Positions 8,001-16,907 of a DNA stretch of 22,048 nt are shown in pieces (position 1 is the stretch's first letter; every line of letters starts with the position of its first letter). The translations under genes and the position numbers were made by a program. The notes beneath the pieces are model-generated. The model was not told the DNA's origin. It saw only the letters and a program-made list of their open reading frames with translations, and did no database searches. Source of the stretch: Thermoplasmatales archaeon ex4484_6 (lineage in GTDB: Archaea > Thermoplasmatota > Penumbrarchaeia > Penumbrarchaeales > Penumbrarchaeaceae); contig NJDO01000032.1 in assembly GCA_002254385.1 (NCBI GenBank), positions 1 through 22,048 on the forward strand. The letters are read 5' to 3'.

Positions 8001-9761
8001 TCAACCTCCCAGAACAAGAGTGGAGCAGAACACTCCACATGCGAACATGATCGATGCCAGCAGGACATTTCCCGGCACCTTTCGAAAACCCCCTCTTGAG
8101 TTCCCCTCCTCCAGCCTGTGAATTGCCACCGAGGTGGAGATGGAGAGCAGGATGAGGTAAACCCCCGTGAGGACCATGAATCCCGCAATGGTCATATCAC
8201 CGGTGCCCATGCTTCCCCCCAGGATATCGGCCCCCGCAGCGGAAGATGATCGGTCCATGAGGTCGAAGATGCCCACCGATGCCCCTATCATGAGGGGGGC
8301 GAACAGGGACGATGTGATCTCCATCTGGCCCACCGAGGATCTTATCATCTCCTTCATGGACCTCTCCAGCCTCCCCATCTCCCTCAGATGCCTTGAAAGG
8401 GCCTTGACCGCCGAGCCCCCCGTCCTGCCTCCGGATGATGAGAATCCCTCCGCCACCCTCAGCGAATCCGCGACGGCTCCCCGGTGCGAGCCGTGGAATG
8501 CCCTTGCATTCCCCATCAGGGGAGTCCTCTCCCCTATTCTCGAGAACCCGCTCTCCACCGCTCTCTCGAGGGATGCTCCCTCCATCAGCCGCGACCCAAT
8601 CTCGGAGAGGAGATCGGGGGCCTTCTCCCTCTCTTCCTCCTCCCTCTCAACGGCGCGGTTACCTTCACGGGTCAGGCTTCTCACGAGCGCTGAGAGGATG
8701 AGGGATGCCCCCACGAGCGACATCAGAATAATGCAGGCGTCGGTGTCGGGAAACGGGCCGTCCATGATGATGGGGGAAGCTGCAGTGCCGGCTGCATGAA
8801 GGATGGGGAATGCGAGAAGGATCGACCCGGCCGTGAACGATACCAGGTCCGGGGGTCCGGGCCGGAACCGGGGACCGGTGAGATGGTCCGCTTCGTTTAG
8901 AAGCGGTCTCCTCAGCACCAGTCCCCCCGATATCCTGATGAGCAGCAAAGGGATCACGAACCACAGTACCAGGGCTATCATGACGACCGTTCTCCATCCG
9001 AGACCCGCAATGGGTATCATGGTCGCAAGGAGAACGGGGAGCAGCACACCCAGTCCGAAGAGTGCCGTGGACGGGGGGCCCAGGGAACGGGTGTAGGTTG
9101 TCATTGCTTCCTTCACATCCTCTCCGAGCCTTTCAACGACCCCCATGGAGGAACGCTTCAGCTCCTCCGGGTTCGACTCTCCCTGTGCCGAGATCAGACC
9201 GGACACCGCGGACCTTACCGCATTCCCCCATTCCGCCGACATCTCGAGCATCACTTCCTCGAGGGTCCTCCCCTCCGTTCTCGACCTCCACAGGGCCTTC
9301 CCCAGGACCTTCTCGCCTGTTCCCTTCTGGCTCAGGTGGGCGAGCCTCACGGCATTCGGAAATGAAGGGTTGGTCTGGAGAAAGGCCGATATTCTCCTGA
9401 CATTGTCCTGCATCGCCGATTCTTCCAGGGCCCTTCTCATCCTCTCCCTTCTCAGCGGCCGGTTGTTCAGGTCCATGTAAAGGAGGACAGGGATGCAGAT
9501 GAGCAGGAGGGAAGCGAAAAAGAACGTGAAGGGGAGGTTCATGGAAGATTCGTATCCTATCTCCACCTCCTTCCATTCCCCCCCGGACGTCAGCACGAGA
9601 TCGCTTTCGGTCCTGAGATCCTGGAACAGGTCGGATATACAATCACCGTCCCTGTCCGTCAGACCAAGGACACGGGCATCCACAACTGAGATCAGAACGG
9701 CACCCCCGAGAACGACAGCCAGGAGGGAAACCTGGTAGGGTTTTATCCTCATAAGGTCCAT
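8001..9761 (-). CDS. TadC/GspF/FlaJ-type pilus assembly membrane protein
   Basis: The inner-membrane platform of an archaeal type IV pilus-like or Tad-like system, working with the ATPase upstream. From ATG 9761 the 586-residue protein has helices near 11-27, 76-96, 233-277 (two), 306-325, 341-361, 482-500, 525-546 and 563-583. Two cytoplasmic T2SF-type helical blocks lie at about 105-228 and 372-478, the duplicated form usual in archaea. A loop after the first helix carries DRDGDCISD (36-44), a D-x-D-x-D-x3-D calcium-loop pattern. The start may instead be ATG 9752, which overlaps the upstream stop as ATGA; both lie behind the same GGAGGAGGA. Confidence 0.85.
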   Translation of the reverse strand: MDLMRIKPYQVSLLAVVLGGAVLISVVDARVLGLTDRDGDCISDLFQDLRTESDLVLTSGGEWKEVEIGYESSMNLPFTFFFASLLLICIPVLLYMDLNNRPLRRERMRRALEESAMQDNVRRISAFLQTNPSFPNAVRLAHLSQKGTGEKVLGKALWRSRTEGRTLEEVMLEMSAEWGNAVRSAVSGLISAQGESNPEELKRSSMGVVERLGEDVKEAMTTYTRSLGPPSTALFGLGVLLPVLLATMIPIAGLGWRTVVMIALVLWFVIPLLLIRISGGLVLRRPLLNEADHLTGPRFRPGPPDLVSFTAGSILLAFPILHAAGTAASPIIMDGPFPDTDACIILMSLVGASLILSALVRSLTREGNRAVEREEEEREKAPDLLSEIGSRLMEGASLERAVESGFSRIGERTPLMGNARAFHGSHRGAVADSLRVAEGFSSSGGRTGGSAVKALSRHLREMGRLERSMKEMIRSSVGQMEITSSLFAPLMIGASVGIFDLMDRSSSAAGADILGGSMGTGDMTIAGFMVLTGVYLILLSISTSVAIHRLEEGNSRGGFRKVPGNVLLASIMFACGVFCSTLVLGG

Positions 9762-11473
9762 TCCTCCTCCTCATCGTCGAATGCCCGCTTCCACCTTCGG
9801 ATAGCCCTGTCCGGAACGATTCTTCCGGATGAGCGGACCTCCCGCTCCCTCGTGTTCCTCAGCTCCGTCATCACCCTGATCATCGTCGACGGTCTGGTGA
9901 GGTCCTCGTCGGACAGCATGTCCAGTGCATGATCGAACACACACTTCCTGAATGAAAGATCATCCATCAGTTCGTACGGGTTCATACCCCAGAGAGACGA
10001 TATCCTTTTCACGGTGTCAGAGGTCTCGAACCCGTCCGTCCGGACCAGTCTCTCCTTTCTGGAATCGTACCTGAAAAGGTCCCTGAACCTCCCCCCCTCC
10101 CCTTTCTTGATGTATTCCGATATCTGGACTATCCTCCTGTACCTTACCCTTCTGCCTTTGGGCTGTACCAGACCGCAGACCACTACAAGGTCGGTGGCGG
10201 AGAACGATCCCGGGCTCACACCGATGTCCTCCACTGCCCTTTTGTAAACTGAGACCGCCGAATCTGCATGGAAGGTCCCCAGGACCGCGGAACCTGCGGT
10301 TCCGGCGGACATGGCCTCGTAGAGCGTTCTGGTCTCCGGCCCCCTCACCTCACCGAGGACCAGAACGGACTCCCCGAGCCTCAGGGCCGTTCTAAGGGCC
10401 CTGTTGGTATCCCTTCTGGCATCATCGTCCACTTTCAGCGGGACGATGCTGAACCCCTGGGATGATAATGCGGACGCGGGGAGCTCGGGTGTGTCCTCTA
10501 TAAGGATTATCCTTCTTGCTGGGTCTATGTTGAAGAGGAGGGCCCCCAGAAGGGAGCTCTTCCCCGCACCCCTGGGACCCGCTATGAGCATGGACGACCT
10601 GCCGTCAAGGCAGATATCGAGAAAGGCCGCCGACTCGGTCGACAGTGCCCCCGCCCTCACCGATCGGAGGAGCGTCCACGGATCGTGGGAATGTTTCCTT
10701 ATGGCGATGGAAACCCCGTTCTGGGACATGGGCGGGGATACGGCCGTGATCCTTGCGTTGAAATGGGGCATGTCACATTCGAGCACGGGGTCGGAGACCG
10801 AGAACGGTTTCCCGGAAACGAAACGGAGGATGGAGACCATTCTCTCCACCTCGTCGTTTGTAAGACGGATATTTGTCGGATAGCTGCCCTCCATCTCCGG
10901 GTCGGCCATTCCCCCCAGCACCACCCTTACGGGGTTGTCCCTGAAAGGGGGATCGATGTAGATATCCTGCACCCTCTCGTCCCTCAGGAGATGTTCCAGC
11001 ACACCGAATCCAACGGAATACTGCCCGCATATCCTGGAAAGGACGGTCGGCTCCTCCCCCCCCAGGTCCTTCTTTCTCGTGGAAAGCTCCCTCCGTGTCC
11101 TTCTCTCCACGTACCTTCTCAACGAGGTCTCATCATCCATTATCGATGACGGGGGAGGGTCCTTCTCGAGGCCGCGCATGATATCCGTTATGCATTCAAG
11201 GGCCCCATCATCAAGCTCATATTCATGGGGGCTGACATTGTACAGCCGGTCCGTACCTGTATCTTCCTGGTGCAGCTCGGTCCTTACATAGAGGTTCTCC
11301 CTGGAATCGGCGGGACGCCCTTCCCTGCTGCAGTTCATTATCCATGACCTTGAAAATGGGGGTCTCCTTCTCATGCTGCTTCCGGAGACCGCTGCTATCA
11401 GGTCCCAGAAGCCATCGTTCTTGCCCGCTTTCGTTGTGCTCTCCGGCCCTGTCATGACCAAACACTCTCGCAC
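9749..11473 (-). CDS. TadA/VirB11/GspE-type secretion ATPase
   Basis: The cytoplasmic hexameric ATPase that powers pilus assembly or secretion through the TadC-like platform. The 574-residue protein carries an N-terminal region of about 140 residues without recognised domains, then the GspE-type N-domain (about 145-265). The core has Walker A (GPRGAGKS, 299-306), the Asp box (EDTPEL, 326-331), Walker B with Glu375 (VLVLGEVRG) and the His box (GTFHADS, His402). All key residues are intact. The GTG at 11473 directly follows an in-frame TGA, so the frame cannot start earlier; ATG 11455 is an alternative. It is the first gene of a three-gene operon, with a TATA-like element at 11541-11548. Confidence 0.93.
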   Translation of the reverse strand: MRECLVMTGPESTTKAGKNDGFWDLIAAVSGSSMRRRPPFSRSWIMNCSREGRPADSRENLYVRTELHQEDTGTDRLYNVSPHEYELDDGALECITDIMRGLEKDPPPSSIMDDETSLRRYVERRTRRELSTRKKDLGGEEPTVLSRICGQYSVGFGVLEHLLRDERVQDIYIDPPFRDNPVRVVLGGMADPEMEGSYPTNIRLTNDEVERMVSILRFVSGKPFSVSDPVLECDMPHFNARITAVSPPMSQNGVSIAIRKHSHDPWTLLRSVRAGALSTESAAFLDICLDGRSSMLIAGPRGAGKSSLLGALLFNIDPARRIILIEDTPELPASALSSQGFSIVPLKVDDDARRDTNRALRTALRLGESVLVLGEVRGPETRTLYEAMSAGTAGSAVLGTFHADSAVSVYKRAVEDIGVSPGSFSATDLVVVCGLVQPKGRRVRYRRIVQISEYIKKGEGGRFRDLFRYDSRKERLVRTDGFETSDTVKRISSLWGMNPYELMDDLSFRKCVFDHALDMLSDEDLTRPSTMIRVMTELRNTREREVRSSGRIVPDRAIRRWKRAFDDEEEEWTL

Positions 11474-11540
11474 TCAACCTCGACAGCAGTATGAACAGGA
11501 TGCACTCGAGGTCCTCCCCCTGAAAAAAATGGTCATTGTC

Positions 11541-11548
11541 TATAAATC
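11541..11548 (-). promoter_or_regulatory. TATA box of the pilus operon
   Basis: On the minus strand this reads GATTTATA, the best TATA match upstream of the secretion ATPase. It predicts a transcript start near 11518 and a leader of about 45 bases. The rest of the 268-bp divergent gap (11474-11741) holds no gene I can support. Confidence 0.45.
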
Positions 11549-11741
11549 TGTCGAGGAGAGTACAAGGGAAGGAGAAAAACATGACAGGGCGTTTCCCGAA
11601 GGGAGATCGAAGTCTTCCGATATTTCGGCTCGGGGTCGGACTATTTCTAAACTCAACAAATTAAAATACACTGGCGGCCCTACAGGTTCCGTTGGCAGCA
11701 TATTGCCGTACCCGCATATTCCATTTATGGGGCGATGACAT

Positions 11742-14700
11742 ATGATGGAGCATTCAGTAAGAGGAAGGGGAAGGGTTGCATCCACTGTGGTCCTCCTTAT
11801 TTTGGTGTTTGCCGGTTTTTCCGGTCTTTTCGTCGGTATGGCAGAACCGGCGGGCAGGGATGGATCTCCGACCAGGTCCGGGACCATGGGGGAATGGGAG
11901 CAGATTCCCACCGGAGGATGGCCCTCCTCCGTATCAACGGACGACTGCCGGATAATGTATCGTGATACCCAAAAGGAATTGGTGGTCATCAACGAGGAGA
12001 GCTGGGGCTTCGAGGTATGGTCCCATTTCGAGAGCAATGATACATGGATCAGATGGAGGACAACCGGGACCGAACCGAACCCGGCGCATTCTTACCGTGC
12101 CTTCGCTTCCAGCAGTGACGGGGAAATGGCCTTCTTCTACGGGGGCTGGAGCAACAGCCAGGGAATATGGGATAAACTGAATATCTTCTTCTATTCGAAC
12201 AAGACATGGATACAGGTCGATCCTCCATCGGGACCCGGTGCAAGATATTCGTCATCGATGGTTTACGACAATGCAACCGATTCAATCTGGCTCTTCGGGG
12301 GGAGGGACAGCAGCTATCAGTTCAGGAACGACCTTTATCAGTTCAATCTCACCGACGGATGGAGGCTGGCTCCGAATGATCAGGACCCTCCGACACCAAG
12401 GGACAGGGCGGTCATGACCATCAGCCCCGGTGGGAGGTACATCTACATCGCCCTTGGAAGGTACAGGAGCCAGCCGAGCAGATATATGAATGACATCTGG
12501 AGGTACGATACGCTCCTGGAAGGGTGGTCACAGCTGAGTGATGACACGGGGATCGACACCCGAACCGGCGCTCTCTTCCATTATATCCCGACGACCGATG
12601 AATTGATACTGTCCATGGGTTACGACAGCGACGGGGACGTGAACGACACCTACCGGATCAACATAACGGACGGATCCGTGACCCCTGTGGATCTGGACAG
12701 CTCGCTGGGGCGCAGGACCATCCAGGCCTACGATATCATGGCGGATGGGACGACAGCGGTGATATTCGGGGACACCGACGGTACAAGGGATATCTGGGCC
12801 CTGGATCTTGTGAACCTCACTGCCGTCCTGATGCCGGGGAATCCCGTATGGGCAGGGGGCACCGCTTTCACCGGTTATGACCAGGAGGAAGGCGGGAAAT
12901 TGATGACCCTGAAGCATGTCTCCGGTACATACTGGCAGCTTGTGTATTTCTCCCTCTCCGAGAGGAAATGGGAGACCCTGTTGGTCTCGGATGAGAACAC
13001 TCCGGCGTACCATGATGGGATGGCCAACTGCTATGATCCCGTGGATAACACCTTCTACCTGTACGGAGGTGTCGATTGGTACGAGTGGAACAATGACTGG
13101 TATGCCTATCATTACGGGGAATTCTGGAAGCTCGACTGTGATACGGGGGAGTGGACGAGGATCAACGAGAATGGGCCCCCCGGTGTAAGGGGAAGGGCGA
13201 CCCTTGTGACGGATGCGGAGAACAGACATCTGTATCTGTTCGGCGGCCAGATCCCCGACGGCGATACCAATTCACTCTGGAAATACAACATCAGCTCCAA
13301 TATATGGACCAATTTCAATCTGCAGATACAGCCCCAGCCAAGGAGAGAGCACTCCGTTGTCTTCGATAGGGAGGGAAAGGGATTCTTCATGTTCGGCGGA
13401 AGGAGGAACAATTCGGGATCCAACCCGGAACTGAACGATCTGTGGTTCTTCCATACCGATTCCGAGAAATGGGAGCTCATGCCCAACGGCGGGGACAAAC
13501 CCTCCCTCCAGAACTGGGCGGGCCTATCCTTCAACACGGATACAAGGGAGCTTCTGATCTTCGGTGATGAGGATGAGGAGATGGTGCTGTGGAGGGCCGA
13601 ATGGCTGGGTTACATCAAACAGATGCCTGTGACCAAACCCGGCAGCTGGAGCGGTCACGGTCAGGTCTATTCCCCCGAGACCGGCACCCATTTCGCCTGG
13701 GCCCATGACGGGACCGAGGTGTGGGAATACACACCCGTCCTCAGGACATCCGCGGGAGAGATCAAGCTCCTTTCGCCTTCCGGTGTGAAGACGACCAAGG
13801 CGTATCCTTCCACGGGGGTCTATACGATCCAGGTCACCGGAAAGACCGACCTGCCGCAGGATGATCTCCTGGGTGTTTCCATGAACATTTCCACCGGAGG
13901 TGACAGTGTGTTTGTGAACTGGTCCGCGGCCACGGGTCAGACGATTGAGGGAAATCTCTCATGGTTCGGCTTCGAACAGGATGCTTCATTGACATGGACC
14001 GGAGAGCGCGAATGGAGGTTCGAGCTCCCGTTGACAGTGAGCTACGATGCTCCAAATGCTGCCAATTTCGGTGTGAAGGTATTTCCGGTTACCGCCCAGG
14101 GTTTCCCCGAGAGGTCCCAGAGCACGTCCCTTTTCAATGTAAAATCGGAACTGGAGATAGTGGGGAGGACCTTCTCCACACCCCTGCAGGGCAGGGTCGT
14201 GGAAGGCAGCTGGCTCTTCGGGCGGACGAATTTGACCGTGTCGAATTTCACCGTAGCCTTTCAGGGGGAGCCCGGTGTATCGCCACTGGAGGGGAGCTTC
14301 AGGGTGACCATGGTAACTTCCAGCGGTGATTCCTCGTTCTGGGACTATGTGGCGGATGTCGAGGGATCCATTACCGTGCCGGTAGTGGGAGAAGATAGGG
14401 AAACCTTCATTGTTTGGCTGAACCTGACCACACCGGAGGGAGAGGTCCTGAATTCGGAGGACTTTTCATTCACGCTCGATCTGGATCCGCCCACCGCACC
14501 GGAATGGGTGAAGGTGAGGGCCGATTCCGTGACGGATGATGTCGTGGGAGTGGATCAGGACATGGACGGTGTATTCCTTACATGGGGCCCCGTGTTCGAC
14601 AACGGATCCGGTGTGAAGGGGATATGCTATTCCATGGATGTCAATCTGTATCCCGAGGAGGTCAATCTCACAAATTCCTTCCCGGAGCTGTTCATAAGGG

Positions 14701-16070
14701 ATGAGGGATCTCATACCTTCTACGTATGGGCCCTGGACAACACCTCGAGGGCGAGCCCCTACGTCGAGGCCTCGGTGATCATAGACAGGCACATGGTGAA
14801 CTTCATCTACGTTCATCCCGACCCGGATCATCAGCTGAATGTCACCGACGGGGAGATCACGGTAACCGTCAGGATAGTGGATGAGCATTCGGGAGTGGAC
14901 CTTTCATCGATCCAGTACAGGCAGTCCCTTCCCGACAGGAGCCTGTCCCCCTGGAGGGATGTGAACGTATCCGCGGAGGATGTTCGAAATGTGACGATCT
15001 CTCTCACACTGGATCTGGTCCCCGATATCAAGAACATAATAGGTTTCAGGGCCACGGATCTTGCGGACAACCCCACAAGGGAATCAAGGTTGATCGGCAT
15101 ATACTACGCTCCCGGTCTTGGAACCCCGCAGGCGCTGCTCACATCTCCGGCGGACGGTCTGCATGTCAAGGGGAGCACCACCCTCACATGGGAAGGAGCT
15201 TACATCGAACCGGACAGGCTCTCCTATGAAGTGCACGTTATTGACCCGAACGGTGAAGAACATGTAGCAGCCGTTGCGGGGTCCCCTTCACTTCCCTTCG
15301 ATCCGGTCATACCCGGAGTTCACAGATGGTGGGTGGTTGCCATGGCCGACGGGATGACCAACACCACGGATGAATGGACGTTCGTTTTCGATACGGCTCA
15401 TGTGTCGGTCAGCATCAAGGGATCGGTGGAAGCTGCGGAGGGACAGCAGGCCGCCGTGACGCTGGAGCTGGAGAACCCCCTGGAGATCCCTGTGAACCTC
15501 ACGGTTTCCCTGGATGATGCTGAAGGTTTCACCATAGAAGGCGGCGCATCGATATCCCTCGAACCTCTGGAGAGCACGGAATCGATAATTGCACTTGGTT
15601 CCTCGGGTATCGCGCCCGGTACATACAGGCTGTCATTGAACCTGTCTGATGAATACGGCAGATGGGATGTTCTTGAGGTGAATGTCAGGATAACACCGGA
15701 AGGCGACACGAAGGAAGATGGTAACGGGACCTCGAACGGAGGCTTCCCGGTATGGGCCATTGCCGCGATAGGCGTCATTGCCGTTCTGATAATCGCCGCC
15801 CTGGTATTCTTCGCCGTTTCCCGTAAGAAGGAGGAGGAAGCGGAGGAAGTGCCGGACGAGATGGAGAAGGAGCCGTCTCTGGATTACGATCCCACGGGAG
15901 TGGTGGCGGATGGTGGAACCGGGGCCCATACCTCGGTCCCTCTTGCTCCGGGCCTGACCACATCGGAAGAGGACATGAGAAGGAGCGGATCCAACGTCAT
16001 GGAGATATCCATCCCGTCGGGAGACGGGATACCCGAGGAAGAAGAGGACACGGTACCCGAAGAGGAATAG
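11742..16070 (+). CDS. Giant Kelch-propeller surface protein with Ig/FN3-like domains and C-terminal membrane anchor
   Basis: A 1442-residue secreted protein, likely adhesive or structural. An in-frame TGA six bases upstream fixes the start to ATG 11742 or 11745. A signal peptide covers about residues 12-35. Residues about 50-665 contain around 12 Kelch-like blades, with recurring LFGG, FYGG, YLYGG and FMFGG turns followed by W/Y-x(n)-W strands; this is enough for two six-bladed propellers. Residues about 670-1330 are beta-sandwich domains, including an FN3-like one starting DPPTAPEWV and a late Ig-like one before the anchor. A single helix lies at about 1337-1360, followed by an acidic tail rich in Glu and ending EEEEDTVPEEE. 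Many N-x-S/T sequons suggest glycosylation. It is divergent from the pilus operon. A possible TATA (CATATT, 11715-11720) would make it leaderless; this is weak. Confidence 0.85.
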   Translation: MMEHSVRGRGRVASTVVLLILVFAGFSGLFVGMAEPAGRDGSPTRSGTMGEWEQIPTGGWPSSVSTDDCRIMYRDTQKELVVINEESWGFEVWSHFESNDTWIRWRTTGTEPNPAHSYRAFASSSDGEMAFFYGGWSNSQGIWDKLNIFFYSNKTWIQVDPPSGPGARYSSSMVYDNATDSIWLFGGRDSSYQFRNDLYQFNLTDGWRLAPNDQDPPTPRDRAVMTISPGGRYIYIALGRYRSQPSRYMNDIWRYDTLLEGWSQLSDDTGIDTRTGALFHYIPTTDELILSMGYDSDGDVNDTYRINITDGSVTPVDLDSSLGRRTIQAYDIMADGTTAVIFGDTDGTRDIWALDLVNLTAVLMPGNPVWAGGTAFTGYDQEEGGKLMTLKHVSGTYWQLVYFSLSERKWETLLVSDENTPAYHDGMANCYDPVDNTFYLYGGVDWYEWNNDWYAYHYGEFWKLDCDTGEWTRINENGPPGVRGRATLVTDAENRHLYLFGGQIPDGDTNSLWKYNISSNIWTNFNLQIQPQPRREHSVVFDREGKGFFMFGGRRNNSGSNPELNDLWFFHTDSEKWELMPNGGDKPSLQNWAGLSFNTDTRELLIFGDEDEEMVLWRAEWLGYIKQMPVTKPGSWSGHGQVYSPETGTHFAWAHDGTEVWEYTPVLRTSAGEIKLLSPSGVKTTKAYPSTGVYTIQVTGKTDLPQDDLLGVSMNISTGGDSVFVNWSAATGQTIEGNLSWFGFEQDASLTWTGEREWRFELPLTVSYDAPNAANFGVKVFPVTAQGFPERSQSTSLFNVKSELEIVGRTFSTPLQGRVVEGSWLFGRTNLTVSNFTVAFQGEPGVSPLEGSFRVTMVTSSGDSSFWDYVADVEGSITVPVVGEDRETFIVWLNLTTPEGEVLNSEDFSFTLDLDPPTAPEWVKVRADSVTDDVVGVDQDMDGVFLTWGPVFDNGSGVKGICYSMDVNLYPEEVNLTNSFPELFIRDEGSHTFYVWALDNTSRASPYVEASVIIDRHMVNFIYVHPDPDHQLNVTDGEITVTVRIVDEHSGVDLSSIQYRQSLPDRSLSPWRDVNVSAEDVRNVTISLTLDLVPDIKNIIGFRATDLADNPTRESRLIGIYYAPGLGTPQALLTSPADGLHVKGSTTLTWEGAYIEPDRLSYEVHVIDPNGEEHVAAVAGSPSLPFDPVIPGVHRWWVVAMADGMTNTTDEWTFVFDTAHVSVSIKGSVEAAEGQQAAVTLELENPLEIPVNLTVSLDDAEGFTIEGGASISLEPLESTESIIALGSSGIAPGTYRLSLNLSDEYGRWDVLEVNVRITPEGDTKEDGNGTSNGGFPVWAIAAIGVIAVLIIAALVFFAVSRKKEEEAEEVPDEMEKEPSLDYDPTGVVADGGTGAHTSVPLAPGLTTSEEDMRRSGSNVMEISIPSGDGIPEEEEDTVPEEE

Positions 16071-16432
16071 TGAGGCAGAGGTCTCTCAGGATTTATATAG
16101 AAGCTTCCGGATGGCTCCCCGATGCAGAGAAGGGGCCGCGGAAAGAGCAGACCTCTCGTTCGCGAGGCGGCAAAGGCAAGGGGGCAAGGGAAGGCGACCT
16201 GATCCTGGCCCGCAGGTATCTCGAGCTTGCCAGGAAGGTGGGGATGCGGCATACGGTGAGGATCCCGTCCAATCTGAAAAGAGCAACATGCAGGAGCTGC
16301 ATGGCACCTCTGATACCGGATCGCACCTCCAGGGTCAGGTTGAGGAAGGGAATGCAGGTGATAACCTGCCTTGAATGCGGACATGTTTCCAGATACAGGA
16401 TACGCGGGGATGATGAGGATGGACCGGAATGA
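16070..16432 (+). CDS. rnp4: Ribonuclease P protein component 4 (probable N-terminal frameshift)
   Basis: A protein subunit (Rpr2/Rpp21 family) of archaeal RNase P, which trims the 5' leader of pre-tRNA. Residues 46-112 match the family: ARRYLELARKVGMR, TVRIPSNLKR, zinc cysteines CRSC (74, 77) and CLEC (100, 103), and VRLRKGMQVITC. The intact frame starts only at GTG 16070, overlapping the Kelch gene's stop, but its first 37 residues do not resemble the family. A TATA box (16091-16099) lies inside it. ATG 16122, 26 bases beyond, opens another frame giving MQRRGRGKSRPLVREAAKAR, a plausible family N-terminus, which ends at a TGA at 16200. One extra base near the G run at 16180-16184 would join the two. 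The C-terminal assignment is firm; the start is not. Confidence 0.85.
   Translation: MRQRSLRIYIEASGWLPDAEKGPRKEQTSRSRGGKGKGAREGDLILARRYLELARKVGMRHTVRIPSNLKRATCRSCMAPLIPDRTSRVRLRKGMQVITCLECGHVSRYRIRGDDEDGPE
16091..16099 (+). promoter_or_regulatory. TATA box of the RNase P protein 4 / CRM operon
   Basis: ATTTATATA is the strongest TATA match in this part of the window. It is centred 26-27 bases upstream of ATG 16122, which predicts a leaderless transcript starting there rather than at the GTG at 16070. Confidence 0.65.
16122..16202 (+). other. Alternative N-terminal frame of RNase P protein 4, with slip-prone G run
   Basis: ATG 16122 opens a 26-codon frame, rich in Arg and Lys, that ends at TGA 16200-16202. 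The five-G run at 16180-16184 lies where this frame should hand over to the downstream zinc-domain frame. Adding one G there gives a continuous product of about 104 residues, close to the size of known family members though slightly short in the first helix. Confidence 0.55.
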
Positions 16433-16739
16433 GTTGAGGAGAACGGGGACTTCCCTTAAACCCACGCTGCAGGTGGGGAAATCCGGGTTCGATGACAGCA
16501 TCACCAGGGAGCTGGATTCACAGCTGGAAAAGAGGGAGCTCGTGAAGATGAAGGTCCTGAGGTCGATGGGCCCCGCCTCCGGATGGAGAAAGGACCTCGA
16601 GGAGATGGTCCGATCCCTCAAGGCGGAGCTTGTGGAGGTGAGGGGCGGAACGGTTCTGGTTCACAGAAAGAAGGGGACCTCCAGAGGAAAGGTCCGGATG
16701 GCCCGGGAACAGAGCGGGAGCTTCCCGAAGGGAAAATGA
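16419..16739 (+). CDS. CRM/YhbY-family RNA-binding protein
   Basis: A small RNA-binding protein probably linked to ribosome or RNA maturation. The 106-residue product is one CRM domain: NELRRTGTSLKPTLQVGKSG with the GxxG loop (GKSG, 20-23), then FDDSITRELDSQLEKRELVKMKVL, and a C-terminal strand GGTVLVHRKKG. The domain begins right after ATG 16419; ATG 16410, 16413 or 16371 would only add residues outside it. It overlaps the RNase P gene by 14 bases, so the two are surely co-transcribed. Pairing of these two families is known in archaea and fits a shared RNA-processing role. The last 15 residues are basic and probably disordered. Confidence 0.88.
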   Translation: MDRNELRRTGTSLKPTLQVGKSGFDDSITRELDSQLEKRELVKMKVLRSMGPASGWRKDLEEMVRSLKAELVEVRGGTVLVHRKKGTSRGKVRMAREQSGSFPKGK

Positions 16740-16907
16740 CTTCTTGTGAACATCCGGAAAAAACCGGGCCGTCACCCATTTTCCGGGCATCGGTCTGTAA
16801 AGGATCGATACTTGTGAGTTTCCCCCCATCCGGAATTAGGACGATCTCCCGTATTCAGGAGTCCATGTTAATTGGAACCGGGACATGATGTAGAGCAGGT
16901 GCGGCAG

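Noticed and set aside
7997..8188. Upstream extension of the pilin-like frame on the minus strand
   Set aside because: It runs inside the TadC-like gene; the Shine-Dalgarno and the prepilin-type start both point to ATG 7996.
11580..11740. Possible small RNA in the gap before the Kelch gene
   Set aside because: I found only 4-bp stems and no clear promoter-terminator pair, so there is nothing to support it.
11540..12037. 165-codon minus-strand frame across the divergent gap and the Kelch gene start
   Set aside because: It overlaps the signal peptide region of the Kelch gene and the pilus promoter, and has no domain-like features.
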